From: JAEUJM01 sp041908445
GTDB lineage: Bacteria > Actinomycetota > Acidimicrobiia > Acidimicrobiales > DATDAH01
Length of the DNA: 64,000 nt
Direction: 5' to 3'
Assembly: GCA_041908445.1 (NCBI GenBank)
Contig: JAYRFK010000008.1
Span: 1-64,000, forward strand
Position numbers and translations under genes: made by a program. The notes below the pieces were generated by a model. The model was not told where the DNA came from. It worked only from the letters and a program-made list of their open reading frames with translations, and ran no database searches. This document shows, piece by piece, positions 42,367 through 53,023 of the stretch. The first letter of the stretch is position 1, and each line of letters begins with the position of its first letter.

Positions 42367-43633
42367 ATGGCCACGGGCGTCCCGGACGTCGAGCTCGTGG
42401 TGCGGGGCGGGCACCCCGGACTTCCTCGACCTGCCGTGGGGCACGCCGCTCGCGTCCTGGCGCCACGAGCGCCTCGTGCCGATGGCCCACGGCATCAGCC
42501 GCCACGTCGTGCGCTTCGTGCGCTACGACCGCCGGGTCTACGCGGTCAAGGAGACCGAGACCGCCCGCGCCGAGGCCGAGCACCGGGTGCTCCGGGAGCT
42601 GCTGGCCGACCGGCTGCCGGTGGTCGAGCCGGTCGGGCTCGTGCGGCCCCACGGCACCGACAGCTCGGCGGCGCTCATCACCCGGTACCTCGACTTCTCC
42701 CTGCCGTACTGGTACCTGATCGCCCGCGACGCGGCGTCCACCGACGTCCTGCTGGACGCCGCGGTGGTGCTGCTCGTGCGCCTGCACCTCGCCGGCGTCT
42801 ACTGGGGTGACTGCTCGCAGTCGAACATCTTGTTCCGCCGCGACGCCGGCGGACTCATGGCGTACCTGGTCGACGCCGAGACCGCCGAGCGCCGGCCCTC
42901 GATCGGCGACGGCCTGCGCGCGAACGACCTCGACGTCGCCCACGAGAACCTCGTGGGGGGCGTGCTCGACCTGCAGGCCGCCGGGCGGGTGGCGGCATCG
43001 GTCGACCCCGTCGCCATCGCCGACGAGCTGCGGGCCCGGTACGAGGCGCTGTGGGCCGAGCTGACCCGTACCGACCGCTTCGACGAGACCGAGCGCTGGC
43101 GGATCGACGCCCGAGTGCGGCGCATCAACGAGCTCGGCTTCGACGTGGAGGAGCTGGCGATCCGCACCGGTGAAGGCGGCCGGGAGCTGCACATCACCCC
43201 CACGGTCGTGGACGAGGGCCACCACTTCCGGGCGCTGCGCCAGCACACCGGCCTCGAGGTGCAGGAGAACCAGGCGCGGCGGCTGCTGGCCGACATCGAG
43301 AGCTTCCGGGCCCACCTCGAGCAGCGGGAGGGCCACCCGGTGCCCGCTGCGGTCGGTGCGGCCCGCTGGCTCGCCGAGGTGTACGAGCCGGTCGTGGCGG
43401 CGGTGCCCCCGGAGCTCGCCGACCGCCTGGAGCCCGCCGAGCTGTTCCACGAGCTCCTCGACCACCGCCACCGCCTCGCCGCGGGCGCCGGCCGGGAGGT
43501 CACCAACGCCGAGGCCCTCTCCGACTTCCTCGCCGCGGTGCTGCCCGCCCGCGGGAGCGAGCTCCAGCTCCTCGACGACGACGACGATGGACCCGCCGCC
43601 GCGGGCGACGACGAGGGGGCGGGCGGGGCCTGA
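42367..43633 (+). pseudogene. DUF4032 kinase-like protein, frameshift near start
   Basis: About 421 codons. The first 17 (MATGVPDVELVVRGGHP) are in one frame and the rest (DFLDLPWGTPLASW, HGISRHVVRFVRYDRRVYAV, GVYWGDCSQSNILF, AYLVDAETAE) in another; deleting one C of the C4 run at about 42411-42414 joins them. GDCSQSNILF and DAETAE correspond to catalytic-loop and metal motifs of kinase-like folds. DUF4032 proteins are actinobacterial and often next to CNB or universal-stress genes; role unknown. If the frameshift is a sequencing error the gene is intact. Confidence 0.7.
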
Positions 43634-43642
43634 CGCCGGCGC

Positions 43643-44809
<1,167 letters not shown>

Positions 44810-44822
44810 GGGTGCTCCTGGG

Positions 44823-45659
44823 TCAGCCCTTCACGGCCCCGGAGGTCAGCCCGGCGACGATGCGCCGCTGGAAGACCAGCACGAGGATCACGATGGGGAT
44901 GGTGACCACGACCGACGCGGCCATGACCGCGGTGACGGGCGACTGGAACTGCGACTGGCCCGTGAAGAACGACAGGGCGGCGGGCACCGTGCGGGCCCGG
45001 TCGGTCGAGGTCAGGGAGATGGCGAACAGGAACTCGTTCCAGCAGAAGAAGAACGTGAGGATCGCGGTGGTGAACACCCCGGGGGCGGCGAGGGGCACGA
45101 TCACCCGGCGGAAGGCCTGCCACGGGGTGGCGCCGTCGACCTGGGCGGCCTGCTCCATCTCCCACGGGATCTGGCGGAAGAACGCCGACATCGTCCAGAT
45201 CGACAGCGGCAGGGCGAAGGTCAGGTAGGGGATGATCAGACCGAGCCAGGTGTCGTAGATGCCGAGGCCGCGCCACATGTTGAACAGGGGCCCGACGAGG
45301 GCGGCCTGCGGGAACATGGCGATGGCGAGCGCCATCGACAGCAGCAGGCGCTTGCCGGGGAACTCGAGGCGGGCGATGGCGTACGCGGCGAACATGGCCA
45401 CGACCACCGACAGGGCGGTGGCGATGATCGCGATGCCGAACGAGTTGCGCAGTGCCGAGGTGAACAGCTCGTCCGAGAAGACCGTGCGGAAGTTCTCCCA
45501 GGTCCACTCCTTCGGCAGGAAGCTCGGCGTCCCCGTGCGGAAGGTGTCCGGGCTCTTGAACGCCAACGACACCATCCACGCCAGCGGGAACATGGCCCAC
45601 ACGAGGATGACCAGCCCCCACACCGTCCACCACGGGCTCGTGCGCTGGGGGCCGGCCAT
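44823..45659 (-). CDS. Sugar ABC transporter permease (MalG/SugB type)
   Basis: 278-aa inner-membrane permease with six predicted helices (VWGLVILVWAMFPLAWMVSL first) and the EAA loop EMEQAAQVDGATPWQAFRRV that docks the ATPase. ATG 45659 overlaps the previous stop by 1 nt (TGATG). Forms the translocation pore with the next permease. Confidence 0.9.
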   Translation of the reverse strand: MAGPQRTSPWWTVWGLVILVWAMFPLAWMVSLAFKSPDTFRTGTPSFLPKEWTWENFRTVFSDELFTSALRNSFGIAIIATALSVVVAMFAAYAIARLEFPGKRLLLSMALAIAMFPQAALVGPLFNMWRGLGIYDTWLGLIIPYLTFALPLSIWTMSAFFRQIPWEMEQAAQVDGATPWQAFRRVIVPLAAPGVFTTAILTFFFCWNEFLFAISLTSTDRARTVPAALSFFTGQSQFQSPVTAVMAASVVVTIPIVILVLVFQRRIVAGLTSGAVKG

Positions 45660-46585
45660 CAGGCGTCCCCCCGCACCTGGCTGAGGTCGGTGCGGAACAC
45701 CTTGATGAAGACGAACGCGATCAGCAGCACGGTGAGGAACAGCAGCACGGACACGGCGGAGCCGGCGCCGAGGTTCACCAGGGTGACGTTCTGGCGGTAG
45801 GCGAGGAACGACAGGGTCTCGGTGCCGTTGGCGCCGCCGGTCATCACGAACGGGTTGTCGAAGATGCGCCAGGCGTCGAGCGTCCGGAACAGGACGGCCA
45901 CCATGATCGCGGCCTTCATGTTGGGCAGGACGACCCGCCAGAGCCGCTGCCAGGCGCTCGCGCCGTCGACCCGGGCGGCCTCCAGCATCTCCTCGGGGAC
46001 CTGGACCAGGCCGGCGAGCAGCAGCAGCGAGATGAACGGCGTGGTCTTCCAGATCTCGGACAGGGTGATGACGAACAGCGACGACCAGCGCTCGCCGAAC
46101 CAGTTGAAGTCGCCGAGGCCGAGCCACTGGTTCACGAAGCCCGAGTCGAGCTGGAAGGCGTAGCGCCAGACGAACGCCGACACGACGGTGACGATCCCGT
46201 AGGGCACGAGGATGGCCGTGCGCACGAACGAGCGGCCACGGACGATCCGGAACATCACCCAGGCGAAGGCGAGGCCGAGCACGAGCTCGACGGCCACGCT
46301 GACCACGGTGATGACGGCGGTGGTCGACACCGCGCCCCACCAGACCGGATCGGTCAGGACCGTGACGTAGTTCTTGAGGCCGACGAATTCCTTCCCGGAG
46401 GGGTCGGTCAACCGGTAGCGGTAGAGCGACAGGACGACCGCGTACGCGAGCGGGTAGGCGGTGACGAAGATCATCACGAGGAAGGCGGGTGCGGCGAGGC
46501 GCAGGCCGAGGCGGCGCTCGTGGCGGAGCCGGTCGGAGCGACGCGGCGCCGCGGCGACCGCGGTGTCGGGGACGGTGGTGGTCAC
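45659..46585 (-). CDS. Sugar ABC transporter permease (MalF/SugA type)
   Basis: 308 aa. A first helix (AAPAFLVMIFVTAYPLAYAV) and five further helices follow a short basic N-terminus; the EAA loop is EEMLEAARVDGASAWQRLWR. GTG 46585 overlaps the binding-protein stop as GTGA. Confidence 0.9.
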   Translation of the reverse strand: MTTTVPDTAVAAAPRRSDRLRHERRLGLRLAAPAFLVMIFVTAYPLAYAVVLSLYRYRLTDPSGKEFVGLKNYVTVLTDPVWWGAVSTTAVITVVSVAVELVLGLAFAWVMFRIVRGRSFVRTAILVPYGIVTVVSAFVWRYAFQLDSGFVNQWLGLGDFNWFGERWSSLFVITLSEIWKTTPFISLLLLAGLVQVPEEMLEAARVDGASAWQRLWRVVLPNMKAAIMVAVLFRTLDAWRIFDNPFVMTGGANGTETLSFLAYRQNVTLVNLGAGSAVSVLLFLTVLLIAFVFIKVFRTDLSQVRGDA

Positions 46586-47871
46586 AGGAGCCGGTCCCCC
46601 TGGAGGACCTCGTGCATGTAGCTGTCGGTCTCCTCGGGGGTGTCGGGGGACGACACCGAGGTCGGCGGGTGCCAGGTGCGCTGGACCGAGGCCGAGATGT
46701 CCCCGTAGTACGGGCTGATGGGCCGGGGTGCCGCCTCGTCGATGGAGTCCCGGATCAGGTCGGCCATGGGGAAGGCCTCGCGTACGTCGGGGTCGTCGTA
46801 GGCGGCCGCCCGCGCCGCGGGGTTGCCCGACTCGACCATGTACTGCGCGTTGTGCTCGACCGAGGTGATGCACGCCACCGCGTCGACGGCCTCGTCCGGG
46901 TGGTTCGTGAAGTTCCCGATCGCGAGGTTGATCCCGCCGAGGGGTGGTGCGCTCGGGTGGTCGGCGTCGGTGCGCGGGTAGCGCGCCCAGCCGATGTCGT
47001 CGACGACGGACTGGTCGAGGGCGCCGCTGTCGACCTCCCCCTTGGCCGCGGCGTACACGTAGGGCCAGTTGACCATGAAGCCGCCGTTCGGCCCATGGAA
47101 GAGGGAGCGGGCCTCCTCCTCGCCGGCGGTGGTGAGGTCGGCGGGCCGGGCCGAGGAGTGCGACAGCCGGTCGACGACGTCGGCGGCCTCGTCGCCGGCG
47201 GGCGAGGCCATGGTCGGGGTGGCGTCGGCGCCGCGGTCGGCGTGCTCGACGATCGTCCCACCCGCCGAGGACACGAGGGCGTTGATCCAGACCATGTAGC
47301 CCTCGTAGCGGCGGGCCTGCACGCCGATCCGGGTGCCGGTGGCCTCGGCGGCGTCGATGAGGTCGTCCCAGGTCACGTCCCCGCTGGTCGGATCGATGCC
47401 CGCCTCCTCGGCCACGGACGTGCGGAACCACAGCAGCTGGGTGTTCGCCCAGAATGGGGTGGCGACGAGCTCGTCGTCCCAGAAGGCGGTGGCCAGCGGT
47501 CCGTCCAGCACGCCCTCGGTGAGGCGGTCGACCTCGGCCCGGTCGGTGATGGGGAGGAGGTAGCCGGCGTTGGCGAATTCCGCCACGAAGGGCGGGTCGA
47601 GGCTCATCAGGTCGACCGACGAGTCGTGGGCGGCGAGGCGGCGCACGAGCTGCTCGCGCTGCGCGTCGGCCTCGTTCGGCAGGATCTCGGTGCGGATGCG
47701 GTAGGCGCCGTCGGACGCCTCGGTGCACTGCTGCGCCAGGGTGCGCTGCCCGCCGTTGTCCGGGTTCGTGTACCAGACGAGGGTGGGGACGCCGCCATCG
47801 TCGCCGCCACAGGAGGCGAGCAGGGCGGCACCGATGGCCACCGCCACGAGCACCCGCGTGATGCGCTGCAC
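46582..47871 (-). CDS. Sugar-binding lipoprotein (LpqY/MalE-like)
   Basis: 429 aa. Lipobox ALLASC after a short signal; the mature protein has features of family 1 solute-binding proteins (LVWYTNPDNGGQRTLAQQC, LLWFRTSVAEEAGIDP, TWDDLIDAAEATGTRIG, MVNWPYVYAAAKGE). GTG 47871 is preferred over the TTG one codon upstream because GGAGGG sits 6 nt before it. The trehalose enzyme genes 6-13 kb away and the gene order suggest trehalose or alpha-glucoside as cargo (inference). Confidence 0.85.
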   Translation of the reverse strand: MQRITRVLVAVAIGAALLASCGGDDGGVPTLVWYTNPDNGGQRTLAQQCTEASDGAYRIRTEILPNEADAQREQLVRRLAAHDSSVDLMSLDPPFVAEFANAGYLLPITDRAEVDRLTEGVLDGPLATAFWDDELVATPFWANTQLLWFRTSVAEEAGIDPTSGDVTWDDLIDAAEATGTRIGVQARRYEGYMVWINALVSSAGGTIVEHADRGADATPTMASPAGDEAADVVDRLSHSSARPADLTTAGEEEARSLFHGPNGGFMVNWPYVYAAAKGEVDSGALDQSVVDDIGWARYPRTDADHPSAPPLGGINLAIGNFTNHPDEAVDAVACITSVEHNAQYMVESGNPAARAAAYDDPDVREAFPMADLIRDSIDEAAPRPISPYYGDISASVQRTWHPPTSVSSPDTPEETDSYMHEVLQGDRLL

Positions 47872-47938
47872 CAACCGCCCTCCCCCCGATCGTCACCGAA
47901 CAGCTACCCGGCAGTGCGTCGAGGTAGAACCGGCGGGC

Positions 47939-47961
47939 GACCGAGCGGTTACCCCTCGGTC
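47939..47961. terminator. Hairpin between lipid and sugar operons
   Basis: GACCGAG (47939-47945) and CTCGGTC (47955-47961) with a 9-nt loop, about 70 bp past the end of the minus-strand lipid operon and upstream of the sugar-binding gene. Could be a terminator or an operator of the sugar operon. Confidence 0.4.
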
Positions 47962-48030
47962 GTCGGCGCCGCGCTGCCGCCACCGCTCGGTGAGCCGCCG
48001 TCGCCACCCCTCCCTCGCTGATCCGCCCCC

Positions 48031-49242
48031 TCAGGACTGCGGCCGCAGGGGGGCCAGGGCGGCTTCGAGCGCCCGCTGGTGGATCGGCCGCCGCTCCCAC
48101 CGAGCGGGCTCGATGCGCACGCTGCGCTCGAGGTCCTCGTCGAAGTGCCCGTCGAGGGTCGCGGTGAGCGCCGGGTCGAACACGACGAGGTTCACCTCCT
48201 CGTCGCGGTTCATCGAGCGCGCGTTCAGATTGGACGAGCCGATGTTGCTGACGATCCCGTCGACGGTCATCACCTTGGCGTGCAGCATCGTCGGTTCGTA
48301 GTGCCAGATCTCGATGCCGGCGTCGATCAGGTCCTGGTAGCTCCCCTCGCCGGCCAACTGCACGAAGCGCTTGTCGGTGTGCGGTCCGGGCAGCAGGATC
48401 TCGACGCGGACGCCGCGCTCGCTGGCCTCGCACAGGTTCCGGCGCAGCTCCTGGTCGGGCACGAAGTACGCGGTGGTGATCCGCACCCGTTCCTGCGCGA
48501 GCTGCAGCAGCGTGCGCACCAGCGCGTCGACGTCGCTCCACCCCGTCTCCGCGGCGCCGCGGATGCACTGCACCACGGAGGACCCCGGCTGGGGCTGCTC
48601 GGGGAAGGTGTCGACGTCGCTGAACAGCTCGGGGGTGGTCTCCCCCCAGTTGTCGAGGAAGGCGGCGCGGAGGCCGTCCACCGCGGGGCCGGTCACCCGG
48701 AAGTGGGTGTCGCGCCACTCGTGCTCGTTGCGGGCGTCCCCGGTCCACACGTCGGCGATCCCGACGCCGCCGGTGAACCCGACCGCCTCGTCCACCACCA
48801 GCACCTTGCGGTGGGTCCGGTGGTTCACCTCGAGGGGCCGGAACCGGCGCAGTGGCCGGAACCAGCGCACGTCGACCCGGGCCGCCTCCATGTCGTCGAC
48901 GAGCCGACGCTCCATGGTGCGGGCGCCGAGCGCGTCGAGCAGCACCCGGACGCGCACCCCGGCCTCGGCCCGCTCGCAGAGCCGCGCGGCCAGCTCCGCG
49001 CCGATCTCGCCCTCCCAGTACACGAAGGTGAGGAAGTCGATCGTGCGCTCCGCGGCCTCCACGGCCTCGAACATGGCCGGGAAGATCTCGTCGCCGTTGC
49101 GCAGCACGTCGATCTGGTTCCCCTCGGTCGCCGGCGTGCCCAGCACGCCCTCGAGGTGCCGGCGGATCCGGTGCGCGGCATCCCCTCGTTCGGCGCCGCC
49201 CCGGGATCCGGCGAGGTCGGCGGCCGCGGTCCGGCGGCTCAC
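48031..49242 (-). CDS. Cardiolipin synthase-like PLD-family protein
   Basis: 403 aa with two HKD motifs: HRTHRKVLVVDE and LHAKVMTVDG, each with downstream SNLN or GG residues typical of cardiolipin synthases. No N-terminal transmembrane helix, so it resembles ClsB/C-type enzymes. It would transfer phosphatidyl groups to make cardiolipin or related lipids. GTG 49242 overlaps the BrkB stop as GTGA. Last gene of a PAP2-kinase-BrkB-PLD operon. Confidence 0.85.
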   Translation of the reverse strand: MSRRTAAADLAGSRGGAERGDAAHRIRRHLEGVLGTPATEGNQIDVLRNGDEIFPAMFEAVEAAERTIDFLTFVYWEGEIGAELAARLCERAEAGVRVRVLLDALGARTMERRLVDDMEAARVDVRWFRPLRRFRPLEVNHRTHRKVLVVDEAVGFTGGVGIADVWTGDARNEHEWRDTHFRVTGPAVDGLRAAFLDNWGETTPELFSDVDTFPEQPQPGSSVVQCIRGAAETGWSDVDALVRTLLQLAQERVRITTAYFVPDQELRRNLCEASERGVRVEILLPGPHTDKRFVQLAGEGSYQDLIDAGIEIWHYEPTMLHAKVMTVDGIVSNIGSSNLNARSMNRDEEVNLVVFDPALTATLDGHFDEDLERSVRIEPARWERRPIHQRALEAALAPLRPQS

Positions 49243-50252
49243 GCCACCGCCGCCGGTCGGCGGCGGGCGCCGGTGGGCGCGGGCGCGGGAGCGGGAGCGG
49301 GAGCGGGAGCGGGAGCGGGAGCGGGGGTGGTGCGGGTGTCCGCCCCGGTGCGGGGCTCGGGCACACCGGCGCGGACGGCCTCGAGCTGCGCGGCCACGGC
49401 CCCGCCGTAGAGGACGCCGATCGACGACAGCAGGCACCAGATCTGCAGGGCGACGATCCCCGCGAGGGGCCCGTAGGTCTCGCCGAAGGAGTGGCTCAGG
49501 TGGAACACGACCCCCATGGCGAGGGTGACCGCGAACCACAGCACCATCGACACGGTGCCGCCGAACACGAGCCAGGACCAGCCCGGCTGGTGCCGGCGGG
49601 GGCACCACCGGAACAGCAGGGCCATCGCCGCGCTCATGGCCGCGATCGCGGCGGGCCAGCGCAGCCACCCCCACAGCGTCGTCCAGAGGCTGCCCTCGAA
49701 GGACCTGCCCACGGCGGCGCCGAACCCGACGGCGAGGAACGCCGCCGAGAGGAGCGCGCCGACCGTCACGGTGAGCACGAAGGCCCGGCCGTACTTCTGC
49801 ACGGCGGGGCGGTCCCGTTCGATCCCGTACATGCGGTTCAGGCCGCGCTCGAGCTGGCCCATGGCGGTCGTGCCCGACACGAGGGTGCCGACCGCGCCGA
49901 GGGTCAGGGCGAGGTAGCGGCCGGACGCACCGTTCTCGCGCGCCTGGCGGACGGCCTGGGTCAGCACGCGGCCCGCGGGGCCGGGCGCCAGCTGGTGGAC
50001 GAGCGAGACGATGCCGTGCGACAGGCGGCCCGAGCCGAGCGCGCTGGCGAGGCCGACCACGGCGATCGTCCCCTGCACGAGCAGGATCGAGAGGAGGAAC
50101 GCCATCGAGCGGGCATGGCTGAACCCGTCGGCGTAGCGGAGGCGGACGAACGCGTCTCCCAGCAGGCGGGCGGTGCCCGTCGTCCGCAGGGTCTCGCGGG
50201 CGTCGTCGCCGGTGAGCTCGAAGGTCTCCGGCACGGTGGTCGCGGTGCTCAC
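49239..50252 (-). CDS. YihY/BrkB-family membrane protein
   Basis: 337-aa polytopic protein with about six helices and the family segments YADGFSHARSMAFLLSILLV, GAVGTLVSGTTAMGQLERGLNRMYGIE (presented in two parts: GAVGTLVSGTT and QLERGLNRMYGIE) and YGPLAGIVALQIWCLLSS. Some BrkB relatives have been linked to lipid trafficking across the envelope. The C-terminus is a Pro-Ala repeat tail encoded by a hexanucleotide repeat. GTG 50252 overlaps the kinase stop as GTGA. Confidence 0.8.
   Translation of the reverse strand: MSTATTVPETFELTGDDARETLRTTGTARLLGDAFVRLRYADGFSHARSMAFLLSILLVQGTIAVVGLASALGSGRLSHGIVSLVHQLAPGPAGRVLTQAVRQARENGASGRYLALTLGAVGTLVSGTTAMGQLERGLNRMYGIERDRPAVQKYGRAFVLTVTVGALLSAAFLAVGFGAAVGRSFEGSLWTTLWGWLRWPAAIAAMSAAMALLFRWCPRRHQPGWSWLVFGGTVSMVLWFAVTLAMGVVFHLSHSFGETYGPLAGIVALQIWCLLSSIGVLYGGAVAAQLEAVRAGVPEPRTGADTRTTPAPAPAPAPAPAPAPAPTGARRRPAAVA
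49275..49322. repeat. GGGAGC hexanucleotide repeat
   Basis: Six perfect GGGAGC units (49287-49322) preceded by two GGGCGC variants encode a Pro-Ala tail of the BrkB-like protein. Frame-neutral and prone to length variation. Confidence 0.9.
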
Positions 50253-51145
50253 GAGACCACCTCCTCGGTGGTCTCGGGCACACAGACCTCGATGGCGTGG
50301 TGGTCCACCCGGATCTTGAGCTTCTTCACCTTCGGGCGGTCGCCGCCGTCGAGCTCCCACGGCTGGGCGTCGTCGAGGCGGACGTCGATCTTGCGGCCTG
50401 CCGTGGTCCGGGCCATGGGGGAGCGCTCCGCCTTGCCGGCGGCCATGCGGGCGAGCACCCGGCTCCACTCCACGGCGCCCTCCGCGGTCACCACCCCGAC
50501 CTCGAGCACGCCGTCGTCGGGCGCGGCCTCGGGGAAGGCCTCGATGCCGCCGAGGATCGTCCCCACGTTGGCGGCGAGGACGCAGCTGGCGGGGCCGTCG
50601 AACCAGTCGGCGCCGTCGACCCTGATCCGCATCCGGGTGCGCCCGGCCCGGAGGTTCTTGGCGCCCGTCCAGAGGTAGGCGGCCTTGCCCACCTTGCGCT
50701 TCATGGCCTTGTCGGCGTCACCGATCATCCGGGCGTCGAACCCGGTGCCGGCCATCACCGCGAAGTGCTCGCCGTTGACGGTGCCCAGGTCCAGCGGCCG
50801 GCGGCGGCCGTGCAGCCCGATGGCGACCGCCTCGTCGATGTCCTGGGGGATCCCCAGCTCGGTGGCCAGGAGGTTGGCGGTGCCGGCGGGCACGATGGCG
50901 ATGGCCGCCCCGCTGCCCGCGGCGGCGTCGATGCTGCGCTGCACCATGCCGTCGCCGCCCCAGACGAACAGGAGGTCGGCGCCCTTCTCCAGCGCCTTCG
51001 CCACCTTCTTCGGGGCCTTCTTGCTCTTCGGGACCTCGTACCACAGCGGGGCGTCGACGCCGGCGTGGGCGAGGCTGGCGCGCAGGGCGTCGAGCCCGCC
51101 GCCGAGGGTCTTGCCCGAGTGGGCGATGACGGCGACGGTGCTCAT
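50249..51145 (-). CDS. Diacylglycerol/lipid kinase family protein
   Basis: 298 aa. The DAGK catalytic motif FVWGGDGMVQRSID and PAGTANLLATELGIP are present, with GTGFDARMI and VGTILGGIEAFPEAAPDDG in the C-terminal part. Phosphorylates diacylglycerol or a related lipid. ATG 51145 overlaps the PAP2 stop as ATGA. Next to a PAP2 phosphatase of opposite activity. Confidence 0.85.
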   Translation of the reverse strand: MSTVAVIAHSGKTLGGGLDALRASLAHAGVDAPLWYEVPKSKKAPKKVAKALEKGADLLFVWGGDGMVQRSIDAAAGSGAAIAIVPAGTANLLATELGIPQDIDEAVAIGLHGRRRPLDLGTVNGEHFAVMAGTGFDARMIGDADKAMKRKVGKAAYLWTGAKNLRAGRTRMRIRVDGADWFDGPASCVLAANVGTILGGIEAFPEAAPDDGVLEVGVVTAEGAVEWSRVLARMAAGKAERSPMARTTAGRKIDVRLDDAQPWELDGGDRPKVKKLKIRVDHHAIEVCVPETTEEVVS

Positions 51146-51912
51146 CGGGCCACCCCCTCGACCTCGGCGTCGGCCAGGGCCGACGAGCGGGCCGCCACCG
51201 CCGCGACGAAGAGGGCGGCCGCCCCCAGGGCGGCGCCGGCGAGCACGTCGGTGAGGAAGTGCATGCCCCGGTAGACCCGGGAGAAGCCGACCGCGAACGC
51301 CATCAGGACGGGCACGCACCAGATGAGGGCGCGGACGGCGCTCGACCGGACGCGCGGTGCGAGCAGGAGGGCGAAGCAGCCCCACAGCACGATGGTGGCG
51401 GCCACGTGGCCCGACGGGAAGCTGAACGTGGCCGGCGCGTGGCCGACGGTCTCGACCGGCGGTCGGGGCCGGCGCACGAGGGCGTTGGCGGTGATGAAGA
51501 CGGAGGCCTCGAGCCCGAGCCCGGCGGCCAGGAGCAGGACGTCCCGCCAGCGGTGGCGCCACGCGAGCACGGCGGCCACGATCACGGCGAGGCCGATCAC
51601 GGCGAGGGTGTCCGCGGCGTTGGAGAAGAAGATGGTGAGGTCGTCGAGCGTCGGTGTCCGGTGCTCGACGAACCAGCGGCTCACGTCGACGTCCCACGCC
51701 CGGACCCCGGCGAGGGGGCCGGCGTGCACGAGGGCGACGCCGATCCCGGCGACCACGAGGGTGAAGGTCGTGTAGGCGACGAAAAGCAGGGTGAGCGGGG
51801 TGCGGGCGGGCCCGTCCCGCCAGTCGACGGTGCGGCGTGACGGCTGGTCGACCCAGCCGCCCACCGGTCGGTCGAGCACGCTGGGCCCGTCGAAGCGGGT
51901 GGTGGCCTGCAT
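51142..51912 (-). CDS. PAP2-family lipid phosphatase
   Basis: 256-aa membrane protein with the three PAP2 motifs: LVRRPRPP, FSFPSGHV and SRVYRGMHFLTDV, and five to six helices. It would dephosphorylate phosphatidic acid, PGP or undecaprenyl pyrophosphate. ATG 51912 is the first gene of the four-gene lipid operon; a second PAP2 gene starts 135 bp away on the other strand. Confidence 0.85.
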   Translation of the reverse strand: MQATTRFDGPSVLDRPVGGWVDQPSRRTVDWRDGPARTPLTLLFVAYTTFTLVVAGIGVALVHAGPLAGVRAWDVDVSRWFVEHRTPTLDDLTIFFSNAADTLAVIGLAVIVAAVLAWRHRWRDVLLLAAGLGLEASVFITANALVRRPRPPVETVGHAPATFSFPSGHVAATIVLWGCFALLLAPRVRSSAVRALIWCVPVLMAFAVGFSRVYRGMHFLTDVLAGAALGAAALFVAAVAARSSALADAEVEGVAR

Positions 51913-52033
51913 GGTGAACGCTCCTTCCGGGGGGCCGCCCCTCGGCCCCCGGCACGGCGCCTCTACCCCCACGCGTGGCGGCCTAACCCCCCTGCGTGGT
52001 GACGGGGTGGGTGCATCTCGGGCGCGGACGGGG

Positions 52034-52039
52034 TAGAGC
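52034..52039 (+). promoter_or_regulatory. -10 element of second PAP2 gene
   Basis: TAGAGC ends 7 nt before GTG 52047, the position typical of leaderless starts here, though the last base is not T. Confidence 0.35.
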
Positions 52040-52046
52040 ACCGGTC

Positions 52047-52961
52047 GTGCTCGTGGTGATCGTCGTCGTCGTCGTGGGCCTCGTCACCGGCGTGGCGGGC
52101 GGGTTCGCCGCGCACCGGTGGCCCCGCGCCGTGGCCCCCCGGGTGGACGCCGCGTCGGTGGGCCGGGAGGTCGCCGCCCACCCCGCCGTCGGCAAGGCGG
52201 CCCGCTCGCTCGAGCCGGCCCCGGCGACCGCGGTCGCACTGGGCCTCTCGGTCACCGCCGTGGTGGCGGCGCTCGTCGGGGTCGGTGCGCTGCTGGCCAT
52301 GGTCGAGACGGGCTCGGGCCTGGCCCGTTGGGACCTGTCGGCGGCACGGTTCGGCGCGAGCCACGCGTCCGAGGGCTCGACGACCGTGCTGCGGTGGGTC
52401 AGCCAGATGGGCGGGACGCGTGGGGCCCTGCTGCTGGCCCTCGTCGCCGTGCTGGTCGCCCGGCGCACCGGCAGGCCGCGGGTGCGGGCGACCCAGGCCA
52501 TGGCCTTCGCCGTGCTCGTCGTCGGCGGCCAGTTCCTGCTCTCCAACGCGGCGAAGCTCCTCGTCGACCGTCCGCGGCCCGACCTGTTGAACCTCACCGG
52601 CTTCTCGGGGACGTCGTTCCCCTCGGGCCACGCCACGGCGGCGGCCGCGACGTTGGCCGTCGCCGCGCTGCTCCTCGCCCGAGGGCGCTCCCGTCGGGCC
52701 CAGGCCGTGCTCTTCGGCGCCGCCGCCGGCCTCGCCGCCATGGTGGCGGCCACCCGGGTGCTGCTCGGGGTCCACTGGCTGACCGACGTCCTCGCGGGCC
52801 TGCTCCTGGGCTGGGGCTGGTTCGGCCTCTGCTCCGTCGCGGTCGGCGGTCGCCTCCTGCGCTTCGGGGCACCCGCCGAGCAGGCCGCCGCGGCCGCGGA
52901 CGCCGCCGAGGCCGACACGGGCGTGGACACCGATCGCGCCGCCGCGCCGTCGCCCCCCTGA
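52047..52961 (+). CDS. PAP2-family lipid phosphatase, second
   Basis: 304 aa. Motifs KLLVDRPRPD, GTSFPSGHAT and TRVLLGVHWLTDV; an N-terminal membrane helix (VLVVIVVVVVGLVTGVAGGF) and five further helices. Diverges from the lipid operon, so both PAP2 genes could respond to the same control region (inference). Start GTG 52047; no ribosome site, leaderless pattern. Confidence 0.85.
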   Translation: MLVVIVVVVVGLVTGVAGGFAAHRWPRAVAPRVDAASVGREVAAHPAVGKAARSLEPAPATAVALGLSVTAVVAALVGVGALLAMVETGSGLARWDLSAARFGASHASEGSTTVLRWVSQMGGTRGALLLALVAVLVARRTGRPRVRATQAMAFAVLVVGGQFLLSNAAKLLVDRPRPDLLNLTGFSGTSFPSGHATAAAATLAVAALLLARGRSRRAQAVLFGAAAGLAAMVAATRVLLGVHWLTDVLAGLLLGWGWFGLCSVAVGGRLLRFGAPAEQAAAAADAAEADTGVDTDRAAAPSPP

Positions 52962-53009
52962 TCGTCAGCGGCGCCCCGAGCGCGCCGTGCGCCGGTGCCC
53001 GACCGCCGT

Positions 53010-53015
53010 TAGGGT
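53010..53015 (+). promoter_or_regulatory. -10 element of SIMPL gene
   Basis: TAGGGT ends 8 nt before ATG 53024. Confidence 0.4.
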
Positions 53016-53023
53016 CCGCGGCC

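Noticed and set aside
45659..49366. A 1235-codon minus frame suggesting a giant fusion
   Set aside because: Only the 46585-45659 part is real (sugar permease); the rest runs through the binding-protein and PLD genes in the wrong frame.
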